This document shows positions 1 to 8,010 of a stretch of 64,000 bases of DNA, one piece after another. The stretch comes from Rhizorhabdus sp049889055 (GTDB taxonomy: Bacteria > Pseudomonadota > Alphaproteobacteria > Sphingomonadales > Sphingomonadaceae). The position numbers were made by a program, and so were the translations under genes. Under the pieces are notes generated by a model. It was not told the origin of the DNA. It worked only from the letters and a program-made list of their open reading frames with translations, and did not search any database. The DNA is taken from contig NZ_JBLTWO010000009.1 in assembly GCF_049889055.1 (NCBI RefSeq), positions 62,001 to 126,000 of the forward strand, given 5' to 3'. How positions within the stretch are numbered: position 1 is the first letter of the stretch; each line of letters opens with the position of its first letter.

Positions 1-875
1 CCTACCAGCTCGCGCAGCCGAAGTTCACGGCGCGCTATGAAGTCACGCCCGACGTCAATCTCTATGTCGACTATGGCGTTGGCTTCAAGGCTGGCGGCTT
101 CAACAGCCAGGGCTCGGGTGCGATCATCGACCAGTTCTTCAACCAGCTGCTCGGGTCGAATCTCGGCGTGACCGACGACTATAAGAAGGAGAAGTCGAAC
201 GCGATCGAGGCCGGCTTCAAGCTGCGTCTTGCCGGCGGCAAGCTGCAGATCGATGGCGCGGTCTATCGCAACATCGTCCGCGACATGCAGTTCTTCGAAT
301 TCTACACGGGCACCTTCGGTCTGCTCCGCGTGGTTTCGAACATCGACAAGGTCCGGTTGCAGGGCGCCGAGTTGGGTGTCGTCTATCGCCCGGTTCGCGG
401 CGTCACGCTGACGGCGGGCGGGAACGTCCTCGACAGCAAGATCCTGCGCAACACGGTGCGGCCTGACACGGTCGGCAACAAGTCACCCTATACGGCCGAT
501 TATACGCTCAACGTCGGCCTGCAACTCGAGCAGCCCGTTTCGGACACGCTCGATCTGACTTTCAAGGCCGATTATCGTCTGACCGGCCCGACCTGGTTCC
601 ACGTGGTCCAGAACCAGCGGCGTCGGACCATCTTCGACGTGTTCTTCCCCGGCATCGGCACGGGCGATTATTCGGAAACGCAGCGCGACGCCTATGGCAT
701 CCTCAATCTGCGTGCCGGTGTGAAGTCGCAGAACTGGCGCCTGACGGCCTTCGTGAACAACGTGTTCAAGAAGCGCTATCTGGAAGAAGTGATCCCGGCC
801 CCCGAGTTCGGCGGTTCGTTCGCAACTCCGGGTCAGCTGCGCACCATCGGTGTCGAAGCCGGCTTCAACTTCTGA
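1..875 (+). CDS. TonB-dependent receptor, C-terminal part (5' end outside window)
   Basis: The reading frame is open from base 3 with no start, so the N-terminal plug lies upstream of the window. What remains, about 290 residues, is alternating beta-strand barrel sequence. It includes YGVGFKAGGFN and LNLRAGVKSQNWRLTAFVNN, and it ends in the aromatic tail EAGFNF expected for an outer-membrane barrel. Family knowledge: these receptors import siderophores or, in sphingomonads, often aromatic or carbohydrate substrates, using TonB energy. It is followed by an SDR and a GntR regulator, which suggests a small uptake/catabolism locus, but no substrate can be named from the sequence. Confidence 0.93.
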   Translation, partial: YQLAQPKFTARYEVTPDVNLYVDYGVGFKAGGFNSQGSGAIIDQFFNQLLGSNLGVTDDYKKEKSNAIEAGFKLRLAGGKLQIDGAVYRNIVRDMQFFEFYTGTFGLLRVVSNIDKVRLQGAELGVVYRPVRGVTLTAGGNVLDSKILRNTVRPDTVGNKSPYTADYTLNVGLQLEQPVSDTLDLTFKADYRLTGPTWFHVVQNQRRRTIFDVFFPGIGTGDYSETQRDAYGILNLRAGVKSQNWRLTAFVNNVFKKRYLEEVIPAPEFGGSFATPGQLRTIGVEAGFNF

Positions 876-885
876 CGCGACAAGG

Positions 886-908
886 GTGGCCGGGCTCGTC
901 CCGGCCAC
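886..908 (+). terminator. Hairpin after the TonB receptor gene
   Basis: Perfect 9-bp inverted repeat (GTGGCCGGG / CCCGGCCAC) with a 5-base loop, starting 10 bases after the receptor stop codon. There is no T-run, so it may be a transcript-stabilising 3' hairpin rather than a true intrinsic terminator. Confidence 0.4.
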
Positions 909-944
909 GTCCTCCGGGAAATGACCGCTTCAGGAGATGACGGC

Positions 945-1700
945 ATGAGACTGCTGGGCAAGAGCGCACTCGTCACCGGCAGCAGTTCCGGGATCGGCGA
1001 GGCGGTCATCCTGGCCTTCACCCGCGAAGGCGCTTCCCATCTGATCGTAAACTACCCCGATGAGGGTGAACGCGAGCGGGCCGAGGCGGTGGCGCAGCGC
1101 GCGACCAAACTCGGCGCCCAGGCTGTCGCCCTGCAAGCCGATGTCAGCGACGCCGATGCTGTCGCGGCAATGGTCGCGAAGGCTGAGGCTTTTGCCGGCA
1201 AGATCGACATTCTCGTCAATAATGCCGGTATCGGCCATGCGGACGCGGTCGAAAGCCTGTCGATCGAAACCTGGGACCGCGTGATCGGCGTCCATCTGCG
1301 TGGAACCTTCCTCGTCACCAAGGCCGTATTGCCGGGCATGTATGCGCGCAACAGCGGCCGCATCATCAACACTGCATCACAACTCGCCTATAAGGGCGCG
1401 CCGGGACTTTCGGCTTACACGGCTGCCAAGGGGGGCATATTGTCCTTCACCCGATCGCTGGCGCTGGAGATCGGCGAACGCAGGTTGCGGGTGAACTGCG
1501 TGGCGCCCGGCGCGACGCGGACGCCTATTCTCGATGCGGTGCCGGTGGCGGTGCTGGAGGCTGTGCGCGCAGCAATTCCGACGGGCCGGATCGCCACGGT
1601 CGAAGATATCGCTCCGGCCTATGTCTTTCTCGCCTCGAGCGACGGAGACCATTTTCAGGGACAGTGTATCAGCCCCAATGGCGGAGATCAGTTTCTCTAG
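945..1700 (+). CDS. Short-chain dehydrogenase/reductase (SDR)
   Basis: Classical SDR of about 251 residues and probably a soluble NAD(P)-dependent oxidoreductase. Visible motifs are the cofactor loop TGSSSGIG, the NNAG structural motif, and the catalytic Ser...YTAAK segment. The start at 945 (MRLLGKSALVTG) is preferred over an upstream in-frame ATG at 921 because AGGAG (932-936) lies 8 bases before it. It is followed at 79 bases by a GntR regulator on the same strand, so the two may form one locus with the receptor upstream. Substrate unknown. Confidence 0.9.
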   Translation: MRLLGKSALVTGSSSGIGEAVILAFTREGASHLIVNYPDEGERERAEAVAQRATKLGAQAVALQADVSDADAVAAMVAKAEAFAGKIDILVNNAGIGHADAVESLSIETWDRVIGVHLRGTFLVTKAVLPGMYARNSGRIINTASQLAYKGAPGLSAYTAAKGGILSFTRSLALEIGERRLRVNCVAPGATRTPILDAVPVAVLEAVRAAIPTGRIATVEDIAPAYVFLASSDGDHFQGQCISPNGGDQFL

Positions 1701-1751
1701 GTTGGAACGGGTAGAAAGGGCGGAAAGGCCTTGGTAAGGGCGCCGTCTCGG

Positions 1752-1764
1752 TTCGTATACAATT
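1752..1764. promoter_or_regulatory. Candidate GntR (FCD) operator
   Basis: TTCGTATACAATT contains TCGTATACAA, which fits the TNGTATACNA palindrome typical of FadR/FCD-subfamily GntR proteins. It is centred about 21 bases before the ATG of the GntR gene, which suggests autoregulation. The fit to the family consensus is knowledge-based; binding is inferred. Confidence 0.45.
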
Positions 1765-1778
1765 CGCCGCGGGGACAG

Positions 1779-2438
1779 ATGTCGAAATCATCCGAACAGG
1801 CCTATCGACTGATCCGCGGCGCGATCCTGCAGGGTCATTTTCCTGCTGGCCAGTTCGTTCCCGAGGACGAGTTCGCGCAATATTGCGGCATGTCCCGCAC
1901 CCCGGTGCGCGAAGCGATCGCCCAGCTGGTCGCGGAAATGCTGCTCCAGCGCTCGGACACCAACCGCGTGTTCGTGCCGGTTTGGTCCGACGAGGATTAT
2001 GAAGAGCTGTTCACGCTGCGCGCCTATCTGGAAGGTCATTGCGCACAACGTGCGGCGCGATTCATCACGGATGATCAGATCGACGAGCTCAAGAGCCATT
2101 ATGCCTTTATCGACCGCGCGATAAAGCGACGGCCCGATGCCAGCGTGTCCGACTTCGTCGAAGGAAACCGGCGCTTCCACCGTGTCCTGATGCGCGCGGC
2201 CCAGTCCGAGCGGCTGAACCAGCTGATGCAGCTGGTGGTGAACCAGATCGTGATCCACCGCACGGCCGAACGCTATTCGGCCGAAGACATGGCCCGCAGC
2301 CAGAGCGACCATTTCGATCTGATCACCGCGCTCGAGGCGCATGACGCCGAATGGGCCGGGTCGATCGCGACCAGCCACATCCGGCGCGCGGCCGGCGCCT
2401 ATCGGCAAAATCGCGACCGGCTCGTCAACGGGGAATGA
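1779..2438 (+). CDS. GntR-family transcriptional regulator, FCD subfamily
   Basis: Protein of about 219 residues. The N-terminal winged helix contains MSRTPVREAIAQLV, the diagnostic recognition-helix block of GntR proteins. The all-helical C-terminal FCD ligand-binding domain follows (LRAYLEGHCAQRAARF, then RRFHRVLMRAAQS). The start at MSKSSEQ (1779) is preferred to an upstream in-frame start at 1731, because the upstream start would place the candidate operator at 1752-1764 inside the gene. It probably controls the SDR and/or the TonB receptor upstream. The effector is unknown; FCD proteins commonly bind small carboxylates. Confidence 0.9.
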   Translation: MSKSSEQAYRLIRGAILQGHFPAGQFVPEDEFAQYCGMSRTPVREAIAQLVAEMLLQRSDTNRVFVPVWSDEDYEELFTLRAYLEGHCAQRAARFITDDQIDELKSHYAFIDRAIKRRPDASVSDFVEGNRRFHRVLMRAAQSERLNQLMQLVVNQIVIHRTAERYSAEDMARSQSDHFDLITALEAHDAEWAGSIATSHIRRAAGAYRQNRDRLVNGE

Positions 2439-2440
2439 CC

Positions 2441-2464
2441 GGGCGGTCGCAAGGCCGACCGCCC
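2441..2464. terminator. Hairpin between convergent genes
   Basis: GGGCGGTCG / CGACCGCCC form a perfect 9-bp stem with a 6-base loop, in the 32-base gap between the convergent GntR and dioxygenase genes. There is no T-run on either side, so it is a weak bidirectional terminator candidate. Confidence 0.4.
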
Positions 2465-2470
2465 CGGCCA

Positions 2471-3391
2471 TCAGATGGCGAGCCCGATGGTCGCCGTGGC
2501 GGTATAGCCAGCCGACGCACTGCCCGACATCGTCAGGGTCTGCGCAGCGATCTGGGCGGCGGTATTGTCGCCGAAAACATTGTCGCTGGCGATCGTGACA
2601 TTGGTGAGGTTGCGCGAACTGGTGCTGTAGCCGCTGGTCGCGTAGGCCGCCGTGCATTCGTCGCGGGGCATCGCCAGCTGCGAGATCAGGGCCGATGCCC
2701 GTCCGCTGGTCGCGCCGGCGAGGCTGCTGAAAACCTCGAAGTGGATATGCGGATAGCGGCCGGCATAGCAGCCGGGGAAGATCGTCGTGAAGGTGACCTG
2801 CCCGCTCGAATTGGTGACCTGGATACCGCGCAGATAGCTTTCGGTCGGCAGATCGTAGAGCGAATATTCGCCATTGGCGTCGCAATGCCAGATGTAGATG
2901 GCATAGTTGGACAGCGCGGCGCAGCTGGCGTTCACATTGACGATGGTCAGCGTGATATCGACCCGTACGCCACTGGCGGTGGTGCTGCTGTTGAGGAAGC
3001 TCGATCGGATGTCGCTGCGCACCGCGCTGCTGAGGGTCAGCACGTTGCTGGTCGACCCGCTCGAACTGTTGGTGCCGTCGGCCGGGTAAGGGCCGTTCGT
3101 CTCGCTCGACGCCGCGACGCAGCTGCCCGAGGAGGTGCTGCCCGTGCCCGTGCTGGTTCCGCTGCCGGTCGAGGTGCCCGATCCCGTCGAGGTGCTGGAG
3201 CCGGTCGAGGTCGAGCTGTCGGTGGACGAGGTGGAGGAAGACGAATCGCCGCCGCCGCAGCCTGCGAGCAGGGCGGTAACGCCGGCGCCGGCGAACAGGC
3301 CCAGCGCTCTGCGCCGGCCCAATAGCTGGCGGCTCATGGTCTCCAGATCGCGGGCGAGGCCGTGATCGTGATCGTCGTCATGGTGGGTCAT
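2471..3391 (-). CDS. Exported intradiol ring-cleavage dioxygenase-like protein
   Basis: 306 residues. The N-terminus is His/Asp-rich, followed by RRRALGLFAGAG...LLAGC, which reads as a twin-arginine-like signal with a lipobox. A Ser/Thr/Gly-only linker of roughly 45 residues precedes the catalytic domain. That domain carries GPYPAD, IYIWHCDANGEYS and GRYPHIHFEV, matching the intradiol dioxygenase fold with its Tyr and His iron ligands. Family members cleave catechol-type substrates, but secreted or lipoprotein versions have few known substrates. It lies directly downstream of an OmpR-type regulator gene on the same strand. Location and substrate are inferred. Confidence 0.85.
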   Translation of the reverse strand: MTHHDDDHDHGLARDLETMSRQLLGRRRALGLFAGAGVTALLAGCGGGDSSSSTSSTDSSTSTGSSTSTGSGTSTGSGTSTGTGSTSSGSCVAASSETNGPYPADGTNSSSGSTSNVLTLSSAVRSDIRSSFLNSSTTASGVRVDITLTIVNVNASCAALSNYAIYIWHCDANGEYSLYDLPTESYLRGIQVTNSSGQVTFTTIFPGCYAGRYPHIHFEVFSSLAGATSGRASALISQLAMPRDECTAAYATSGYSTSSRNLTNVTIASDNVFGDNTAAQIAAQTLTMSGSASAGYTATATIGLAI

Positions 3392-3400
3392 GGTAGCTCC

Positions 3401-3444
3401 GTCACTGCTTCGGAGCGGCGATCCTGCCGCTCCGATGCGGTGAC
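3401..3444 (-). other. Structured leader of the dioxygenase gene
   Basis: A two-tier hairpin: outer arms GTCAC/GTGAC, symmetric 4-base internal loops, then a perfect 10-bp inner stem (TCGGAGCGGC / GCCGCTCCGA) with a 6-base loop. It ends about 10 bases before the dioxygenase start and abuts its GGAGC ribosome-binding site. It could act as a 3' hairpin of the upstream regulator gene or as a translational control element; no T-run is present. Confidence 0.4.
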
Positions 3445-3492
3445 CTTCAGCGCCGGCCTTTGCCTGTGAATGTCAGGCCTTTTGCCGGTGAT

Positions 3493-3506
3493 GCTACATT
3501 GTTGCG
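3493..3506. repeat. Copy 1 of a GCTACATTGyTGCG repeat
   Basis: GCTACATTGTTGCG. The same 14-mer with one change occurs at 4331-4344. The two copies lie just outside the 3' and 5' ends of the response-regulator gene, upstream of the dioxygenase and in the regulator/VirB1 divergent gap respectively. Both positions suit a regulator binding site. Confidence 0.35.
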
Positions 3507-3510
3507 GTGG

Positions 3511-4233
3511 TCAGCGCTCGACGATGGGCGCGAACATATAGCCCTCGTTGCGCACGGTCCGGATCAGGTCCTGTCCGCCCTGGCCACCCAGTTTGCGGCG
3601 CAGGCGGCTTACCTGTACGTCGATCGCGCGATCATAATGTTCGCTGTCCTCGCCGCGGGCGAAATCGAGCAGCTGATCGCGCGTCAGCACGCGCCGGGGG
3701 TGTTCGACAAAGGCACGGAGCAGGCGAAACTCGCCGTCGGACAAAATTATGGGGTGGCCCTGTGGATCGTTGAGAGTCCGCAAGTTCGCGTTCATGCGCC
3801 AACCGGCGAACTGCATGTCGCCTTCCGCGCGCGGCGCCGCCCCGGCATTCGCGGCGGAATCCGCCTTGCGGCGTCGCAGGACGGTCCTGATCCGCGCCAG
3901 CAATTCGCGAGGGTTGCAGGGCTTTGCCAGATAATCGTCTGCGCCGAGTTCGAGCCCGACGATCCGATCGACGTCGGTCCCGACCGCCGACAGCATGATA
4001 ACCGGCGGCCCCGCGTTGCGCTGAAGTTCGCGCAGAGCCGAAAGACCGTCCTCGCGCGGCATCATCACGTCCAGCACGATCAGGTCATAGGGTTGTCGGG
4101 CGAGCAGCTCGCGCATCTCGATCGGGTCTCCCGCCGTGTCGGTTCGGAAGCCGTGCTTGTCCAGAAAGGAGGACATGAGCGTGCGGATGCCCGGATCGTC
4201 GTCGACGATGAGAATGCGGGTTTCCAGATCCAT
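3511..4233 (-). CDS. OmpR/PhoB-family response regulator
   Basis: About 240 residues: receiver domain with DDD acidic pocket, phosphoacceptor in LIVLDVMMPREDG, switch Ser in MLSAVG and Lys in YLAKP, then a winged-helix effector domain (DVQVSRLRRKLGG, VRNEGYMFAP). The start at MDLETRILIVDDD is the minimal one; in-frame starts up to 4278 exist and no Shine-Dalgarno sequence clearly decides. No kinase gene adjoins it. The nearest kinase is at 12180-14411, on the far side of the VirB operon and on the opposite strand, and it is the likely partner. The gene is divergent from the VirB operon with about 180 bases between them, so it may control that operon. Confidence 0.9.
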   Translation of the reverse strand: MDLETRILIVDDDPGIRTLMSSFLDKHGFRTDTAGDPIEMRELLARQPYDLIVLDVMMPREDGLSALRELQRNAGPPVIMLSAVGTDVDRIVGLELGADDYLAKPCNPRELLARIRTVLRRRKADSAANAGAAPRAEGDMQFAGWRMNANLRTLNDPQGHPIILSDGEFRLLRAFVEHPRRVLTRDQLLDFARGEDSEHYDRAIDVQVSRLRRKLGGQGGQDLIRTVRNEGYMFAPIVER

Positions 4234-4330
4234 GCGGTGCAGAATGGCGTTCATCCGCGACGAATGCCAGCGCAACATCGCCGGGATTTTTCAATCGGCA
4301 CGGTCTGGACCCGGTCTTTGCAAAACAGAC

Positions 4331-4344
4331 GCTACATTGCTGCG
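4331..4344. repeat. Copy 2 of the GCTACATTGyTGCG repeat
   Basis: GCTACATTGCTGCG in the divergent gap between the response regulator and the VirB1 gene, 71 bases before the VirB1 start. It is a candidate operator for the adjacent OmpR-type regulator (inference). Confidence 0.35.
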
Positions 4345-4414
4345 ACCCGACTGAAATCTGCCGGCAAAACGACTCGCCCATCTTCGGTTCCGCACAGTGA
4401 ACGGGAGTATCGAG

Positions 4415-5077
4415 GTGATCCGCATCGACAGCAGGCATCGGAAAGGGATGGGGAGACTGGCAGCAGGCGCAATCCTGCTCTCCCTGTCCGCCTGGGCTCC
4501 GGCCCGGGGCGATGTTCTGGAGATCGACCCCGATGGTTCCATCCGCGCGATCGCCGGCCCCGGACCCCAACGCCTGGCCGCGCGATCCTCCGGGGATGTC
4601 GAGGGAGCGTCGCTCCCTGACGTCGCCGTCCCCGCCGAAGCGATCATCGGCCAGCTTTCGAACCGCGCCCCGGTCCCCTTTGCGGCGAAGCTGGTCGAGA
4701 TCGCGGAGGCCAATGATCTCAGCCCGGCCCTGCTCGAAGCGCTGGTGTGGCAGGAAAGCCGCTGGCGCCATGACGCTATATCCTCGGCCGGGGCCATAGG
4801 CCTGGCGCAGCTGATGCCGGCCACGGCGCGCTCGCTGGGCGTCGACCCGCGCGACCCGATCCAGAACCTCGCTGGTGGCGCGCGCTACCTCCGCCAGCAG
4901 CTCGACCTGTTCGACGGCGACGTCGAAAAGGCGCTTGCCGCCTATAATGCCGGGCCCGGTCGGGTGCTCAAGGCCGGCGGCATCCCCGCCATCCGCGAGA
5001 CCCGCGCCTATGTCGACGCGATCGTCGGCCGGCTCTCGACCTCGCCCACCCACAATCTTTTCACGCAAGGAGAATGA
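4415..5077 (+). CDS. virB1: VirB1-like lytic transglycosylase
   Basis: About 220 residues with an N-terminal signal peptide (basic n-region, then LAAGAILLSLSAWAPARG). The C-terminal SLT/transglycosylase domain has WQESRWR containing the catalytic Glu, then GAIGLAQLMPATA and AAYNAGPG, the family hallmarks. It should open the peptidoglycan locally for secretion-channel assembly. The GTG at 4415 is chosen because GGGAG (4403-4407) is 7 bases upstream; a GTG at 4397 and an ATG at 4448 are alternatives. It is the first gene of a tight same-strand VirB operon. Confidence 0.82.
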   Translation: MIRIDSRHRKGMGRLAAGAILLSLSAWAPARGDVLEIDPDGSIRAIAGPGPQRLAARSSGDVEGASLPDVAVPAEAIIGQLSNRAPVPFAAKLVEIAEANDLSPALLEALVWQESRWRHDAISSAGAIGLAQLMPATARSLGVDPRDPIQNLAGGARYLRQQLDLFDGDVEKALAAYNAGPGRVLKAGGIPAIRETRAYVDAIVGRLSTSPTHNLFTQGE

Positions 5078-5079
5078 CG

Positions 5080-5322
5080 ATGCAGGCGGATCCCCAGGGT
5101 TCCGGCCCGATCCTCGCCGCCCTCGGCTGGCTGCAGGGCACGTTGCTCGGCAATGTCGCCACCGCCGTGGCGGTCATCGCGGTGGCGATGGTCGGTTTCA
5201 TGATGCTGAGCGGACGGATCAACTGGCGCTTCGGCGCGACGGTGATCCTCGGCTGCTTCATCCTGTTCGGTGCCAGCGCGATCGTGAGTGGAATACAGTC
5301 CGCCGCGCTGGTCGCGCGCTGA
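5080..5322 (+). CDS. virB2: VirB2/TrbC-family pilin-like protein
   Basis: About 80 residues with two hydrophobic segments separated by a short polar loop (SGRINWRFG), the layout of VirB2/TrbC pilins. The N-terminal leader is short compared with VirB2 of Agrobacterium. The ATG at 5080 is preferred over 5074 because AAGGAG at 5067-5072 is 7 bases upstream of 5080 but only 1 base from 5074. It directly follows VirB1 and precedes VirB3, the canonical order. Confidence 0.85.
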   Translation: MQADPQGSGPILAALGWLQGTLLGNVATAVAVIAVAMVGFMMLSGRINWRFGATVILGCFILFGASAIVSGIQSAALVAR

Positions 5323-5329
5323 GGCCGCC

Positions 5330-5608
5330 ATGCTCAGCCGAGCCCCCGTCTTTCGCGTCCTGACCCGACCGCAGATGTTCGGCGGCGTCACCTACAGCTT
5401 CTTCATCGTCAACCTCGCGGTGACGACCGAGGCCTTTCTGGTGACACGCAGCTTCTGGGCGCTGCCGGCGGCGTTGGGGGTCCACGCCTGCGGCTATCTC
5501 GCCTGTTTGCGCGAACCGCGCATCTTCGACCTGTGGCTGACGCGCGTCAGCCGCTGCCCCCGCACCCGCAATTGGCGGCGCTGGGGCTGCAACAGCTACG
5601 CGCCTTGA
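5330..5608 (+). CDS. virB3: VirB3-family inner-membrane protein
   Basis: About 92 residues. The N-terminal RVLTRPQMFGGV segment and two closely spaced hydrophobic stretches match VirB3. It sits 7 bases after VirB2 and 11 bases before VirB4, with GAGG upstream of the ATG. VirB3 works with the VirB4 ATPase at the inner membrane. The C-terminal tail is short and Arg/Trp-rich. Short-protein homology plus gene order is the main evidence. Confidence 0.82.
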   Translation: MLSRAPVFRVLTRPQMFGGVTYSFFIVNLAVTTEAFLVTRSFWALPAALGVHACGYLACLREPRIFDLWLTRVSRCPRTRNWRRWGCNSYAP

Positions 5609-5619
5609 GGAGATCTGGC

Positions 5620-8010
5620 ATGACGCGATGGATCGGACCTGCGGCGTGGGGAAAGCGCGAAGCGCGGGCGGGCGACCGCCTCCCTTATGCAGCCCATGTC
5701 GACGACCACAGCCTGGCCTTGCGCGACGGCGCGCTGATGCGGTCGATCCACATCGCCGGCTTGCCGTTCGAAACCGAGGATGCGGCGATGCTCAACCATC
5801 GCCTGGCGGTGCGCGAGGTCATGCTGCGCAGCATTCTCGATGCGCGTTTCCTCGTCTATCACCATGTCGTTCGCCGTCGCATCGCTCCCGAGCTGGCGCC
5901 GATCGAGGCGGACCCGCTGTCGGTCGAGATCGACGCCCAATGGCGCGAGAGCCTCGCCACAAGGCGGCTCTACATCAACGAACAGTTCCTGACGATCGTG
6001 CGCCGGCCGGCGCGGGGCAAAAGCGGTTGGGCGGAAAAGCTGCGCCGTTCCCTGTCCACCGAGATCGACGCGGCCGACCTGCGCGCACTCGACGTCGCGA
6101 CAACCTCGATCCTCGCCGCGCTCGAACCCTATGGCGCGCGGTTGCTCGGCCGTTATCCGCTCGAGGGTGGCCTCTGTTCGGAGCCGCTGGAACTGCTCTC
6201 GGCGCTGTACAATGGCGAGATGCGGCCGGTGCAGTCCCCCCCTGTGGACTGCGACCTCGGCCACCATCTGCCCTATGCAAGGGTCAGCTTCGGGCTCGAC
6301 GCGATCGAGACGCGCGGACCCGCAGGGCGCAGTTTTTCGGCGATGCTCGGCGTGAAGGACTATCCCGACGCGACCCGTCCGGGCCTGATAGACGGGCTGC
6401 TGCGCCTGCCGCACGAACTGGTCCTGACCGAGAGCTTCGCGCCGGTCGATCGGCAGGTCGCACGCGAGCGGATCGACCTGGCGCTGCGCCGTCTGCGCGT
6501 CGCGGACGAGACCGCCGGTGCCGAGCGCGGCGAAATGCTCGCGGCGCGCGACGCGCTGGGATCTGGGCAGGTGGGGTTCGGCGATCATCATCTGAGCGTC
6601 CTCGTGCGCGCGGCCGATCTCGGCGAACTCGACCGGGCGACGGCGCTCGCCACCGCCGCCCTGACCGATGTCGGGGCGGTAGCGGTGCGCGAGGATGTCA
6701 ATCTCGAACCCGCTTTCTGGGCCCAGTTTCCGGGCAATGAATCCTATCTGGTCCGCCGGGCCCTGATCTCGACCGCGAACGCCGCCGGCTTTCTGTCGCT
6801 GCACGGGCATCCGCTCGGCCGCGCGCGGGGCAATCATTGGGGCGATGCCGTCACGATCCTGGAGACGACCGCATCCACCCCCTATTTCTTCAACTTTCAC
6901 GAGAACGACCTGGGCAATTTCACCGTCATCGGTCCCTCGGGCTCGGGCAAGACGGTGGTGCTCAACTTCCTTGCGGCGCAGGCGCAGAAATTCGCACCGC
7001 GCACCTTCTTCTTCGACAAGGATCGCGGTGCCGAGATCTTCCTGCGCGGTGCCGGCGGACATTATGCCCGGCTGAGCCCCGGCACGCCGACCGGCTTCAA
7101 TCCGCTGCTGCTGGCCGACACGCCCGTCAACCGCGCCTTCCTGCGCGACTGGCTGGCGCTTCTGGTCAAGGCGACCGGCCCCGAGGAGGTGGCTATCGTC
7201 GCCGAGGCGATCGATGCCTGCTTCGATCATGAACCCGTGCTGCGCCGGCTGCGCCATGTGAAGGAGCTGCTGGCGGGCGCGCGCCGTCCGCAGGCCGGCG
7301 ATCTCGCTTCGCGGCTGGATCCGTGGATCGGACAGGGCGAGCATGGCTGGCTGTTCGACAATGCCCGCGACGCGCTCGACCTGTCGGTGCGCATCGCCGG
7401 CTTCGACATGACCGCGCTGCTCGACCAGCCCGAGTTACGGACGCCGGCGATGATGTACCTGTTCCACCGGATCGAGGAGCGGCTCGACGGCGAGCCGACG
7501 ATGATCCTGATCGACGAGGGCTGGAAGGCGCTCGACGACCCGATCTTCGCCGCGCGGATCCGCGACTGGATGAAGACGCTGCGCAAGCGCAACGCGATCC
7601 TCGGCTTCGCGACCCAGTCTGCCCGGGACGCGCTCGACAGCCACATTGCGGCGGCGATCGTCGAGCAGACCGCGACGATGATCTTCACGCCCAATTCCAA
7701 GGCGCGGAGAGAGGATTATTGCGACGGCTTCGGGCTGACCGAACATGAACTAGACCTGATACGTTCGCTGCCGTCGAGCAGCCGATGCTTCCTCGTGCGG
7801 CACGCCAATCATTCGGTCGTGGCGCGGCTCGATCTGTCGGCGATGCCAGCGCTGCTGACGGCGCTGTCGGGTCGCGAGGCGACCGTTCGCCGGCTCGAAA
7901 TGGTGCGCGCTGCCGTCGGCGACGATCCGGCGCGCTGGTATCCGATCGTTACTGGCGCTGCCTGGCCGCAAGGCGATCCCGAGGCCGGGATGTTGGAGGC
8001 TGCGGAATGA
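5620..8010 (+). CDS. virB4: VirB4-family secretion ATPase
   Basis: About 796 residues: N-terminal CagE/VirB4 domain, then a P-loop domain with Walker A GPSGSGKTVV near residue 440 and Walker B MILIDEGWKAL near residue 630. The AFA-like sensor segment GFATQSARDAL follows. The family powers pilus biogenesis and substrate transfer in type IV secretion. The start at 5620 is supported by GAGGAGAT immediately upstream and removes a spurious upstream extension overlapping VirB3. It overlaps VirB6 by an ATGA junction. Confidence 0.95.
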   Translation: MTRWIGPAAWGKREARAGDRLPYAAHVDDHSLALRDGALMRSIHIAGLPFETEDAAMLNHRLAVREVMLRSILDARFLVYHHVVRRRIAPELAPIEADPLSVEIDAQWRESLATRRLYINEQFLTIVRRPARGKSGWAEKLRRSLSTEIDAADLRALDVATTSILAALEPYGARLLGRYPLEGGLCSEPLELLSALYNGEMRPVQSPPVDCDLGHHLPYARVSFGLDAIETRGPAGRSFSAMLGVKDYPDATRPGLIDGLLRLPHELVLTESFAPVDRQVARERIDLALRRLRVADETAGAERGEMLAARDALGSGQVGFGDHHLSVLVRAADLGELDRATALATAALTDVGAVAVREDVNLEPAFWAQFPGNESYLVRRALISTANAAGFLSLHGHPLGRARGNHWGDAVTILETTASTPYFFNFHENDLGNFTVIGPSGSGKTVVLNFLAAQAQKFAPRTFFFDKDRGAEIFLRGAGGHYARLSPGTPTGFNPLLLADTPVNRAFLRDWLALLVKATGPEEVAIVAEAIDACFDHEPVLRRLRHVKELLAGARRPQAGDLASRLDPWIGQGEHGWLFDNARDALDLSVRIAGFDMTALLDQPELRTPAMMYLFHRIEERLDGEPTMILIDEGWKALDDPIFAARIRDWMKTLRKRNAILGFATQSARDALDSHIAAAIVEQTATMIFTPNSKARREDYCDGFGLTEHELDLIRSLPSSSRCFLVRHANHSVVARLDLSAMPALLTALSGREATVRRLEMVRAAVGDDPARWYPIVTGAAWPQGDPEAGMLEAAE

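Noticed and set aside
2351..3325. 324-codon plus-strand frame
   Set aside because: Overlaps the GntR end and runs antisense to the dioxygenase; its Gly/Arg/Ala repeats are the complement of the Ser/Thr linker.
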